64,000 nt of DNA, taken from Dioscorea cayenensis subsp. rotundata. Lineage: Eukaryota; Streptophyta; Magnoliopsida; Dioscoreales; Dioscoreaceae. Under the pieces are notes generated by a model, which made no database searches, was not told the DNA's origin, and saw only the letters and a program-made list of their open reading frames with translations. Where the stretch lies: the NCBI RefSeq assembly GCF_009730915.1, contig NC_052479.1, positions 682,001-746,000 of the forward strand, given 5' to 3'. A program made the translations under genes and the position numbers. Below, piece by piece: positions 36,115 to 47,355 of the stretch. Positions within the stretch are counted from its first letter, which is position 1, and each line of letters opens with the position of its first letter.

Positions 36115-39100
36115 ATGGCGAAATCTCACCTGCATTCAGTGGCATCACAAGTGAGGGTTGTTCTCAGAGTGCGCCCCTTCCTCCCTTGCGAGACCCAATC
36201 CAAAGAAAAGGGCGTAGTGCCTTGTGTCTCTGTCCTTGATTCGGAGAACGGCACTGGTGAAGAGGAGGTCACTGTTCATCTGAAAGATCAATGGACCAGG
36301 TGGGGAAATTGGCGTTCTTGGTGATGCTTTGCTTCTTCTGTTCTTTGATTTGATCTTTCTTTGCAGCCGAAAGGAGTGCTACAAGTTGGATGCTTTCTTC
36401 AACCAAGAAAACAGTGTGGATGAGATCTTTAAATCCGAGGTCTCTGCGGTGATTCCTGGCATCTTTCGGGGGTTCAATGCTACAATCTTTGCTTATGGTG
36501 CCACTGGAAGTGGAAAGACATACACAATGCAGGTTGATTGGGTGGAAAAAGTTGATCTTTTTACTGTTTAATGAGTCTTTATTTGGTATTTACTCTGTTG
36601 ATCTTTAGGGCACTGAAGAAGAACCTGGCCTCATTCCATTGGCCATGTCAAGCATTCTGTCCATGTGCCGAGGGTCAGAGTGCTCGGTGGAGATTTCTTA
36701 CTATGAAGTTTATATGGACCGATGCTATGATTTGTTAGAGCCCAAGACAAAGGAGATCCTTCCTCTCGATGACAAGGAAGGGCGTGTTCAGCTCAAAGGC
36801 CTTTCTTGGGTGAGATTTTTCCGGAATTTTATTTGTGTTCTAGTGGAATTACAGTGGCTTATCAGCTTTCTGGTTCTTGAGGATCGAAGGTTCCTGTGCA
36901 TTCTATGGATGAGTTCAATGAGGTCTTTTCCACTGGGATTCAGAGGAGAAAAGTGGCACACACTGGCTTGAATGATGTCTCTAGTAGGAGCCATGGAGTG
37001 CTCACCATTGCGGTCTCCAATGGTGCTGTCAGGGGGAAGCTCAATCTGATAGACTTAGCAGGTACTTGATTGCTTTAACAAAGTCTGATCTTTCCGTTTG
37101 CTAGTATTTCTGTAAGTCCCTCTTCACTGTTTGTCTGGAACAATCGTGATTGCTACCAGGTAATGAAGATAACAGAAGAACTGGTAATGAAGGGATCCGA
37201 CTCATGGAAAGTGCGAAGATCAATCAATCCTTGCTTGCGTTGTCCAATGTCATATATGCTCTGAACAATAACGAGCCACGGGTTCCATACAGAGCTAGCA
37301 AGCTGACGCGTGTGCTGCAGGACTGTCTGGGAGGAACAAGTCGTGCTTTGATGATTGCTTGCATTGTTAAGAGTTCAAGCCTTCTTTTTATAGTGCTTTC
37401 ATGCTAGTCTCCCTCAAATTTACTCAATTCCCTGGTATTGCTGCAGAATCCATCATCATATCAGGAAGCTGTTCATACTGTCAGCTTGGCTGCTCGCTCT
37501 CGCCAGGTTGTAAACTATGTGGATGGTGCCAAAGAGAAGGAGACTCCGACAGTGAAGGTGGACATGGAAGCAAAGTTAAGACTCTGGCTGGAATCCAAAG
37601 GCAAGTCTAAAAGTGTAAACAGAATGAATGGACCTTGTTCTCCCTTCTTTGGGAGGACGCCAAACTCTACACACTACCATAAAAAAGCAGGATCAATTCA
37701 ATCTTCTGTAAAAACAAAAGCCTCTGAAAATGGTGTTTCTGAGAGTAAGGGCAGGTTAGTCTCTTCTTGTCTCTCTTTTCTAATCAGGTACAGGTCAGGT
37801 GTGTTCCTTTAAACTTAGAAATAAAATTTACATATCATTGGCAGGAGACTATTTGATTCGGCATTGTCAACTACAGCAGCAAATGAGGTTGTTGTTCAAG
37901 ATGCTGCCTCTGTGGTATGTAAACTGGTAGCCTGATATATTTGTGGAAGTTGTTTACTTGATTTTATATTGTTAAAATATTTTAGAGTTTTTCTCATTGC
38001 TTAAAGAAAAATGCTTAATCAGGATACAATGCCACTAGTACAAGAAGCTACAGAAGGATGTGAGCTTCATGATAATGCTGTGAGAGGTGCTTCTGATCTC
38101 AACTGATCTCAGATATCATATTGTTCGTTTCTAGAATAGCATGAGAGCGTCTAGATTTTAACTGCAGTTCTATTGTTTTTTAGGCTTACCTTTGGATGAT
38201 GCATTGTCACATTACTCTCCAATGAGGAGTATTGCATCACTGCAGATTAGTGACAAATCAGAAGTGCCACCAAATACTCTTAGAAAAGTTTTATCACCAA
38301 TTTCCAACAACATTACTCCGAACAAGCATTCAGCATCTGATTTACTAGGTACTGCATGATTTTTTTTTCAATATTTAGACCATATATTACCAACTCAAGC
38401 TGTTTATTTTTCAAAGTTTGTGACTTCTTTTGTATTGTTGATCCAGACACACATTCAATTAAGAATGAACTAAATTCCTCAGTACATCAAAATCCTGGAA
38501 CACCCTTGATAAGGAAGAACCAGTTGCAAGAACTGCAGAAGTCCCTCCAAAAAGTTCTTTCCCCAGTTCTTAATAGTTCTGCACAAAATGAGAATCTAAT
38601 GTCTAATAAAATATGTGTAGTTCTGTTAGATCCAAAGGCTCCGAAAACTCCCCATGTTATATTCAGTGACCATGATGAAGTTGGAATGAACAACTCCCCT
38701 CTAGGCAAATTCAATGCATCTAACTCTAATTTGAAGGTTTGGAAACACATTCATTCTCCTTGGTTTTGAATCAATATTTATGCATATATACTGATTCGCT
38801 TATTCTGATTTATACAGGAGTCGTTAGTGCAAGAATATCTAGAATTCCTGAATGTGGCCAGCAAGTAAGTTTGCTATTGCTATTTGTGTAGCATTTGCAA
38901 TTGCATTCCATTATGAAAAACTGACCTGTATTTTCTGTGTCAAACTCAGGGAACAGCTAATGAAATTAAAGGTAATATCACAATATCTTTCTACTTAAAA
39001 ACAAGCAATCTTGCATTTCTTCAGTCAATAAATAAATAAGCATTTCATAATATCCAAACTCAGGGAATTGGTGAGAGGAGAGCCGAAAACATACTCCAAC

Positions 39101-39409
39101 TACGAGAACACTCACCGAAACCTTTGAAATCGGTATGTATAAAAGTATAAAATTTATTATATGTACTAATAAATAACAATAATGAGACTGTGAATGTTGC
39201 ATTGCAGCTTTCTGATTTGGAGAAGATAGGACTTTCTTCCAAACAGGTGAGTAGCAGTAATCTATGAACTAAATAAATATATGTATGCTTTGAGTTTAAT
39301 TAGATGAGATTGATTGGAATGTTGCTGACCCTTGTGTCTGTATTTTTTGTTTATTCTAATGAAGGTGTATGGATTGTTGAGAGGACACGCTAGAGAAATG
39401 TTTGCTTGA
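36115..39409 (+). CDS. Kinesin-10 family motor protein
   Basis: Microtubule motor; kinesin-10 members (NOD/KID) bind chromosomes or spindles. Fifteen exons join in phase: 36115-36299, 36367-36532, 36609-36809, 36890-37061, 37160-37365, 37447-37754, 37845-37914, 38023-38086, 38184-38348, 38447-38736, 38818-38864, 38950-38971, 39064-39132, 39208-39246, 39365-39409; 682 residues. Motor domain covers about 10-350: [11 protein letters not shown]-loop [13 protein letters not shown], switch [12 protein letters not shown], switch [47 protein letters not shown] low-complexity middle follows. The C terminus ([35 protein letters not shown]) matches the helix-hairpin-helix end typical of kinesin-10, a DNA-binding type fold. 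The acceptor before 36890 (GATCGAAG) is poor in pyrimidines, but only it restores [12 protein letters not shown]. Rice and Arabidopsis KIN-10C is the likely counterpart. Confidence 0.93.
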
Positions 39410-39938
39410 GAAAAGGAGCCATTGATGCTATATATACTTTATCAATGTAATTGCAATTTGTGGCAACATGTGAGTTGCTTCTTTTTATTAGATATTATTG
39501 TATGAGTTGCTATGTTGTTTAAATGTGTTGTGTACTATAGTCATAATTAGTCTTCTTGTTGATTTCTCTTGTTGGATTGGAATCATTGGATTGGATTTAT
39601 TTTTAATTCCTATCAACATTTATAGGCTCACAAATAATTAGTTTGTTTTTTCATTGGAGAATCTTAAATTAATTAATCTATATATTTTCATATAAATATA
39701 CACACACACACACACATGTATTCCTTATTTCTATTGTCTTACCCATCACTTGGGAACAAAAAAATAAAAATAAAAATAATTAAGAAAATATTATTGAAAA
39801 AAAATAAGCTATCATCATTATCATCCTACCAGTGTACCATCTCATTCATAACTTAAATAATAAAAAATAAAATAAAAAAGAGTTTCATAAGGTTCTATTT
39901 TATAAAATAAATAAATATTATGAAAAAAATAAAAAAAT
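39410..39938. other. Intergenic, kinesin 3' flank
   Basis: AT-rich, with a short CA tract near 39702-39715 and A-rich runs. A run of T residues on the minus strand just left of the tRNA gene (39931-39937 as A on the plus strand) is the likely Pol III terminator. Confidence 0.55.
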
Positions 39939-40011
39939 CGCCCACCGTGGGGCTCGAACCCACGACCACAAGGTTAAGAGCCTTGCGCTCTACCAACTGA
40001 GCTAGACGGGC
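39939..40011 (-). tRNA. tRNA-Lys (anticodon CTT)
   Basis: A 73-base cloverleaf on the minus strand: acceptor stem GCCCGTC pairs with GGTGGGC (one or two G-T pairs), D arm GCTC...GAGC, anticodon loop CTCTTAA with CTT at positions 34-36, T arm GTGGG TTCGAGC CCCAC, discriminator G. No intron. Internal A box (TAGCTCAGTTGG) and B box (GGTTCGAGCCC) are intact. A T7 run follows at once on the minus strand (terminator), and CAATT directly upstream fits the CAA start motif of plant tRNA genes. It is divergent from ALG5. Confidence 0.97.
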
Positions 40012-40117
40012 AATTGTTATGCGTTCTCGAAATTTGAAAACTTTAAAAAATTTTAAAAATGTTTTTAGATATGGATCACTGTGAAGAGTCAGAGCAAGGG
40101 CACAAGGACGGGCAACG

Positions 40118-43100
40118 ATGGGAGGCTGGACGGAGATCCTCCCCGTCTCCCTCCTCCTTCTCCTCTCCTCTCTGGTTCGCATCCCTAACCCTAATCCTTT
40201 TCTATTGTTTAATTCAACGTTCTCTCACCCATTCTCTCGATCTCTCACGCGCCATTCTTCTCTTTGATTTGTTTGTTTGTTTGTTTTTCAGTTACTCATT
40301 GTCGCACTTAGCGTTGCGGTTTTCCTCTTCGAATTCCTCCGAAAGATCGGATGCAAACACTCGTAAGCTTATTGCTTAAGCACAATTACTTACTGAATTG
40401 TTTCTATGCCATTAAAAACTTGATTTTGATTCCATTTTCCCCCCTTCTTTTTTTACGGTGTTTGATTGCTGATTTTCTTTTTAGTCTTGAAAGGAGTGCT
40501 ACTTCTGATGCCTTTTTCGAAGATCCGAATTCATTGAAAAAGGTTAGAACTTGGATTACAACTCTGTGTTTTGGAATCATCCTTCACATATACATTAATA
40601 TTTTTAACTCTTGTTTTAAGCATATGTTCAGGTTCCATGCCCGTCCATCTTTGATCCTGCTGAAAAATACATATCTTTGATAATCCCTGCATTCAATGAA
40701 GAGCATCGCCTTCCTGGGGCTCTTATTGAGACTTTAAAGTAAGTAAATTGAGTATTTTTTAGTTGCTATTATGTTAGAATAACTCATTTTCCTCAATCAG
40801 CAAAATCAGAATGTTAATTCTGAACCAGTAGTGTTAAATGTGATAATTTTTTTCAAAAATTCAGTTGCAAAGGATGTTGTTCATTCTTTAGTTCTTCATT
40901 AGATCATTAGGGGCTTTCTGGTAGATTTCTGGGTAACCCCTCATTATTTTAGAATAAGTCATTTTCCTCGCAAACTCAGAATGTTAGTCCTTAATTAGTA
41001 GTGTTAAATGTGATAAATTGTTTAAAGAATTCAGTTGCAAAGGATGTTGTTCAGTCTTTGGTTCTTCATTAGATCATTAGGGGCTTTCTGGTACCTTTAT
41101 GAGTAACTTCATTTTGACATTAAAGCGGTATGTTAATGAGCCATTGAATATGTCTACTTCTTGGTATCCCCGTGTGTTTTTCTTTTTTTTGTTGATGAAT
41201 ATTGCATGAGCTTTGATATGAATATAAGATAAGTCATACAAGCAACTTGAGTGAGAATCTTCTATCTTGGTGCCCTTTCTTTCCTTATTTGGAACAACTT
41301 GATGATGCAGGGTTTTTTATTTATTTATTTATTTATTTTATGTTGATTATTCCCAATTGTGAGCGGCTTAAGTTTTCGATGCATGCTATTTAAGAGTAGG
41401 AATTGTCTTGCTCTTCTCTTGTTTGTTATCTTATAAAGTTAGGCAGCTGTTGATAAATCAACTTTTAGTTTTCATGGCAGTAGTATACTTGTTAATTTGA
41501 ATTGCTTTTATCTGTAGTTATCTCCAACAACGTTCAGCTTCAAATAAGTCCTTTACTTATGAGGTACAGGATCATGCAGTAGCAGATTATGTGTAATCTT
41601 CCCCTTCTGGTTTGTCGCTTCAATTGGTTAGTGCACAATGCATGATAGATTTATGTTGTTGGCTATGTTATTGGATAGGTTATTGTAGTTGATGATGGGA
41701 GTTCTGATAAGACATTGAAAGTTGGATTTGAGTTTGTCCGGAAGTACAATATAGATAATTTCCGAGTCATTTGTCTCGGGCAAAATCAGGGAAAAGGGGA
41801 AGCTATCAGAAAGGTATTTGACTTCTTCCTTGATCTCCCATTTTCATTTTGGAAGTTGTGCTCTGGTAAATAATATTGTCGCTAGAGATTATATGTATGA
41901 ATGTGGTATTGCTGATTTTTCTGCAAATTCCTAGTGGCATCTTCAGCAGTGAAGGATATATATATATATATATGTATATATTTTTTAATTTTTGAGTTGG
42001 ATTTGTAACTGCTCTGCTGCAGGGAATGCTCCATTCACGCGGTGAACTGCTTCTAATGCTTGATGCCGATGGAGCCACCAAGATTACAGATTTGGAAAAG
42101 CTTGAATCACAGGTATGTTGTGCAGTGATTGTTGAATATTTAGTTAAATATTTACCTTACAATACCATTATTTCTTTCTTTCTCATGTTTGTCACAATTT
42201 CAAGCTTTGTTATTTTCTTACAGTAAGATACAAATTTGCCTTTGTTTTAAATTAGATATTTGAATCGGTTGAAAAGTTGAAGAGATGTAATGTGTCATCA
42301 GCAACAACTACAAGGTTGATTGGAAATTTATCTGATTATGAAGTTGCTGCATTTGGTTCTCGAGCTCATCTTGAAAAGCAAGCACTTGCTACAGTATGGC
42401 TTCTGCTTATCAAACTCTAGTTATTGAAATTAGTTCAATATCAAGCTCTCAGATTCATAGGCTTTTGTTCTTTCCTATCAGCGCAAGTGGTATCGGAATT
42501 TTCTTATGAAAGGCTTCCATCTTGTGGTTCTATTAACTGCCGGTCCAGGGATTCGTGACACACAGGTTATCATTCTACTTCATCCCTGACACTTTCCTGT
42601 CTTCCGTAGGATTCAGATCAATTCTAGATGAATAAATCACAACATGTTTAAGAAGAAAACTTAATTTCTTCTTCACACCTCTTAATTAGAGTCTTTTATG
42701 GCAATTGCAGTGTGGCTTCAAGATGTTTACAAGGGCAGCTGCTAGAAAACTATTCACAAATGTTCGATTAAAGAGGTATCTAATTCATTCTCCCACTATA
42801 TGGCATAGTCTACAATTACTAATCACTTTATTCTTATTTAATTTCTTAATTACTAGTATTTAGGCTTTATTCTGTAAAATATCGGTTTTGCCGTGTGTTT
42901 AAGATTGATCACAAATTCTGAAAATGAACCTGAAGATCAATCGAAAGAAATAAATCAACACGATATACTTGTATAGGACCTTATGAGTGATATTATGCCT
43001 GCAGGTGGTGCTTTGATGTCGAGATTGTTTACTTATGCAAGCGGCTAGGCATCCCGATGATTGAGGTGTCTGTCACCTGGTCTGAAATCCCCGGGTCTAA

Positions 43101-43191
43101 AGTGCGGCTGACTAGCATAATTCACATGCTTTTCGAGCTTTTGCTGATTCGATTAGGTTATGGGCTTGGTATATGGAAAATTTACTCCTGA
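40118..43191 (+). CDS. ALG5: Dolichyl-phosphate beta-glucosyltransferase (ALG5)
   Basis: Transfers glucose from UDP-glucose to dolichyl phosphate at the ER membrane; Dol-P-Glc then supplies the last three glucoses of the N-glycan precursor. Eleven exons join in phase: 40118-40174, 40292-40362, 40485-40542, 40632-40738, 41518-41563, 41679-41813, 42023-42112, 42256-42393, 42482-42565, 42711-42775, 43005-43191; 345 residues, the family size. Seen: an N-terminal membrane anchor (residues about 9-33), family-2 glycosyltransferase motifs YISLIIPAFNEEHRLP, EVIVVDDGSSDKT, GQNQGKGEAIRKGM, the metal-binding LMLDADGATK, AAFGSRAHLEKQA, RDTQCGFKMFTR and RWCFDVEIVYLCK, with a C-terminal hydrophobic end. 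Start at 40118 gives a normal anchor. The start lies only 107 bp from the 5' end of the divergent tRNA-Lys gene. Frame is intact. Confidence 0.96.
40772..41107. repeat. Tandem duplication, about 165 bp, in ALG5 intron 4
   Basis: Two copies share AACTCATTTTCCTC-like, AGTAGTGTTAAATGTGATAA, TTCAGTTGCAAAGGATGTTG, and CTTCATTAGATCATTAGGGG words in the same order; the second starts near 40950. Divergence is modest. Confidence 0.9.
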
Positions 43192-43655
43192 AATTATGCT
43201 TGCTGACCCATTGATGGTAGACGCCAAACAAACCACAGGTTTTCTGTCATTAGCAGTGCCTTTTTAAGTTGTTAGAAGGACCGAATTTGTATTTGTTGTT
43301 TTCCAAGGATTAATTCTTTGTAACCTGATAAATTCTCAGGTGGCAAAGTATGTAGATAGACAAGCATGTAGCTTATTTTCAGTGATTAGCGAATGAAGAG
43401 CAACATTTTTCTGTTTCATTCTTGAGCATTCTGTTTCAGTTATTTGGTCTAAATGTCATCCATTTGTGTTTCGTCAAGGATTGAACAGAGATTCAATTTG
43501 GTGATCACAAAACTTCATAGGAGAAAATTCATTGTTGTAATCGTTTACCATAACTGATTGTCAATCAACTGTTATTCAAAAAGTTCGATCTATATATTAT
43601 ACATACAAAAGGATCATCTTGCAAGTTTTACTTAACAAGCATATGTAAAACAAAA
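43192..43655. other. Convergent 3' flanks of ALG5 and OBGM
   Basis: 464 bp holding both 3' untranslated regions. No gene seen. Confidence 0.5.
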
Positions 43656-46576
43656 CTAATCCACCATAATTTTATTAAGATCAAGCCCTTGTTGTTTGCC
43701 ACCAGCTATAAGGCTTCTGAGCCCTGCTTTTAGCTCCGGAACACCTTCTTCTAAGACGGCACACACAGGAAATATCATAACACCTTTGACCCTTCTCTTC
43801 AATTCTTCGTACACACTCTCAGCACCATCTTCGTCGATTTTGTTAGCCACTACTAAAGACGGTCTCTTTGACAAACCTTCCTGATGATACTCGAGCTCCA
43901 AAACTAAGTCTCTCAGCTGTTCCCACGGTGTAATACCCATTTTACCATCGAGTGTGGCCGCTAAATCTACTACATAGGCCAAAACTTTTGTTCGTTCAAT
44001 GTGCCGGAGAAAGGCATGGCCTAACCCTCGATTCTCATGTGCTCCTCGAATGATCCCCGGAATGTCAGCCACTGTAACCGAAAAGAAGTCTTCATATGTC
44101 AAGTTTCCAATATTTGGTCTTAGGGTGGTGAAGGCATAATGGCCAACAGCAGGCTTCGCCCTTGAAATAGCACCTAAAAGTGTGCTTTTACCCGCATTCG
44201 GCATCCCAACAAGACCTACATCCGCAATACTCTTAAGTTCTAATATAAGCACGGCTTCTGTGCCAGGCTGACCAGCTGTCAATGAAGATTTCTCTTTCGC
44301 CGTCAAGGTGTTCCAAATCAGAAGAATCATCATACCTTTTGCTGTTTCTGAAATACTTGTTATCCTTTTTTATTGAAGCATTGCCAAGACCACCTTCACC
44401 TCCTCTTGCAACCAATAATCTTTGTCCCGCTTGTGTTAATTCTGCAACCGAATAATTTACTATCTCTTCTTCTTCTTCTTCTTCTTCCTCCTCCTCGAAG
44501 TCCATTTCGTAAGCATCTTCATCATCTTCTTCGTGACTAATCTCCGTATGATTTACTTCTGCATACCTTTTGCTTTCAACTTCTTCTAAAATATAAGATC
44601 CACAGGATCTTCGAGGTGTGCCACAAGAACTCCTGATATCATCAACCTTTTCCTTCTTTAGAGAGCCTGATGCACTGCTCTTATTGTCACTGAAATCGAT
44701 TGATTTAGATGGATCGGCTTCCGGGGAATCATAAATCTCCCAAGGTTTTAAAGATTTAAAGGAATTAGTTTCCACAAGTGAAGGAGTTTCACCGCAAACT
44801 AAGTGAATAACAGTGCCAACCGGTACTTGCACAACCTATCAAAAAATAAATTGCACATATTCATCATATTATTGAGCACTGACCTTTAGGAATTCATGAA
44901 ATGGCTATAAGTAACTTCTTACAAATTATGACCTTGTCAGATCCACAACTCCCTATTTTATTCTTTGAAACACCATTTCCGCCACCTTTAGCGTTCTGCA
45001 AAGATCAGCCGATCAATTTAACGAGAAATTAGTCATCCAAGCCAACTACGTAACCTACCAAGTGATGTTGTAGACTACTAAAATCCCAAACTGCTGGTGA
45101 ACACTCGAGAATAACATCCCCGCCTCTTCCTCCATTTCCACCTAAAATTAAATTGGTAATATATTATAGCTTCTATAAATAGCAAATCCCTTCAAGGAAT
45201 AAACAAGTTTAAGGCACACAAGTAGACAGAAACTAAAGAAAGACTTCCTATGAAGAGATACAAGCAAACTTAAGCAAAGTTAAGTCATATAGGAATAATT
45301 TTCAAATTAAAAGTGTGGATTGAGAAAAGAATGCAAATTCTTTGAGTTAAGCAACAAATGCAGAGGCATTCAGTTCCAATCCATGAGATGTCTGCAACTA
45401 AAAGTATAGATTGAGAAAACAATGTGAATTCATGAGACGTCTGCAACTAGAATTGTAGATTGAGAAAACAATGTGAATTGTTTGAGTTAAAGCAACAATT
45501 AAAAAGGAATGGGCACTGAGAAATTCAATTCAAGCCAACATTAATATGGGATGTCTACAACTCAAGCTGAAGATTGAGAAAACAATGTAAATTCTTCGAG
45601 ATCATTCAACAATGAGAAATTCAATTCCAGCCAATATGAATTCATGGGATATCTGCAACTAAATGGCTAGATTGGAAATATAATGTGAATTCTCCAAGTT
45701 CAAACAACAACCAGAAAGAAACAGACCGAGAAATTTAATACCTACCAATGTGAACTCATTAGATGTTTATAATTTAGGTAGATGAGAAAACAATGTGAAA
45801 ACTTTGAGCTCAAGCAACTGTCTGAAAGATAAATCAGGCTCCTACTAATGCAATCATTGGATGTCAACCACTATAAGTGCAGATTCAGTAATAACAACAA
45901 AAGAAAAAGGAATTCTTCAAGTTCAAGCCACAACCAGGAAGAGAAATTCATTTCCTAACAACTAAAAGTGTAGATCGAGAAAATAATGTGAATTCGAAGA
46001 ATGTTCGGCAACTAAATATCTAGATTGAAATAACAAATTGAATTCTTTGAGTTCAAGCAACAACCAGAAAGGAAAACATGCATAAGACTCAGTTCCTACC
46101 ATCAGGCTTGCCACGCCTGTCAGTGCGGCTGCGCCTCAAGCTCCAACAACCATTCCCACCTTCACCTCCTTTAGCCCACAACCTAAACTTATCTCTCATC
46201 CTCCTCTCCTACAAAAAAACCAAAAAAATCAAAACTAGAAACAAATCAATCTTATCCCACACATATAAGCAATTGCCCACAACTTCAATCAATAATCACA
46301 AAAGTAACAAATCACACTTCACGCAGTAAAAATTCAATCTATTTGGATAAAAAACTACAAAGAACAAGAAAAAGGAAGAACTTTTTAAAGCAAAAGCGGA
46401 TTCACAACAATCCAAAGGAGAGAGCTTGTGATTGAGATATATACCTGCAAAGGAGCCGCCTTTCCTTTCTTGCTCGCCATTTCCGAGAAAGCAAACGAAG
46501 GAGCAAGCCATTGAGACTTGAATGAATTCCTCAATAGCTTCTCAGAGTGCGCAATCGCTGCGCGGCGCCACCACAT
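43656..46576 (-). CDS. OBGM: Obg-type GTPase, mitochondrial OBGM-like; one frame shift
   Basis: Obg GTPases assist large ribosomal subunit assembly; OBGM is the plant mitochondrial form. Minus-strand exons, 5' to 3': 46576-46445, 46208-46100, 45141-45059, 44995-44933, 44835-43656, about 521 residues. The N terminus MWWRRAAIAHSEKLLRNSF is a basic, amphipathic presequence. The Obg glycine-rich fold is seen (AKGGEGGNG, GGNGGRGGDVILE, AKGGGNGVS, VQVPVGTVIHLV), interrupted by an acidic insert (run of about eleven Glu), then ARGGEGGLGNAS. G domain: P-loop GLVGMPNAGKSTLL, switch region RPNIGNLTYEDF, G3 VADIPGIIRGAH, RGLGHAFLRHIERTKVLAYV, G4 VVANKIDEDGA, and IFPVCAVLEEGVPELK. Odd: the last exon changes frame by +1 near 44281-44300, between DLEHLDGE and EKSSLTAGQPGTEAVL. 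The exon length is one base more than a multiple of three in an otherwise phase-consistent model. Confidence 0.9.
45300..46090. repeat. Degenerate tandem repeat, about 50-115-bp units, about nine copies, in OBGM intron 2
   Basis: The theme TAGATTGAGAAAACAATGTG, AATTCTTTGAGTTCAAGCAA, CAACCAGAAAG, then TTCC-ACCAATGTGAATTCAT recurs near 45315, 45403, 45456, 45571, 45670, 45780, 45880, 45970 and 46020. The last copy runs into the exon-intron border at 46100, so copies carry donor-like words (minus-strand GTAGG). Confidence 0.85.
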
Positions 46577-47355
46577 CTCTCTCTCTTTCTCGCTCTCAAG
46601 GTGAGATCTTTTGCGAAAGAGAAATGAAGAACTTTTAATTACTCAAAACCCCTCAAAAAATTTAAAAATTTCTAACTAACCTAGAATGCACTTTTTACAT
46701 ATATAACTCTGTAAAATATTAAATCACATTTATGTAATTGTATTTATATAAATTTCTTTTTAATATATATATATATTATATTTTTTTCCTTTTTATATTT
46801 TCCCTTATAAATATTCATATATATATATAGATATTGGGGATTAATAGACCAAAGTCAAGAGTTAATAACTTAATATAAGTCAGGGACTCATCGTGAATTT
46901 CAAACAGCACCAAGGACTCAAGGAGGAGATACGGGGGAACGACGCAATGAAAGAGAATAATAAAACAAAAAAACAGGGGTTTATCTAATAAATAACCCGA
47001 CAATCAAAAGCGAGCCCGTAAAATGATCCAACGGCCCAACGGCTTTAAAAAGCCCAAGTACCCGAGATCAACGGGCCGGAGATTGACACCCGTCCACCCG
47101 TGCGAAAAAGCGGGCCTAACCCATCACCATCCGTTCTCTTTTCCTCTTTCTCGCACGTGCAAAGGCGGTATTATCACCGCCTTGCGGTACGCTCACCGCC
47201 CTCCATTTCCCTCTCGTTTCCCCGACCCCAAGAAAAGCATCGATAGAACTCGAAGAAGCTTCAGAGCCGGAATCCATGGCGGCTCCGCCTCTGTAGAACA
47301 AGCCACCGATCGTGCCCCTCGGATCGGCGGGATCGGGTTGGATCGCCTCGCCGCG
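46577..47355. promoter_or_regulatory. Bidirectional promoter region, OBGM / O-fucosyltransferase
   Basis: The two start codons are 779 bp apart and face away from each other. Between 47026 and 47120 several GCCCAA, GGCCCA, GGGCC and GCGGGCC words occur; TGGGCY (site II) elements mark many plant housekeeping promoters and are bound by TCP factors. A CACGTG G-box lies near 47154. The left part is AT-rich. Confidence 0.55.

Noticed and set aside
36881-36889. Alternative kinesin acceptor at TTCTTGAG (before GATCGAAG)
   Set aside because: It would insert residues and change frame; only the GAAG acceptor gives the conserved LSWVPVHSM.
39895-40182. Open frame on the minus strand across the tRNA-Lys gene
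   Set aside because: It reads through a perfect tRNA cloverleaf; chance frame.
5260-44300. Programmed +1 ribosomal frameshifting as an explanation for the five frame changes
   Set aside because: The five sites share no slippery codon, stop context or structure, and no such mechanism is known for these families in plants.
45300-46090. CRISPR-like array
   Set aside because: Units are degenerate, AT-rich, lack regular spacers, and sit in a plant intron.
47023-47355. In-frame upstream extension of the O-fucosyltransferase start
   Set aside because: Sequence looks like promoter/leader with site II words and has no protein-family similarity; the downstream ATG opens on conserved residues. Kept only as an alternative.
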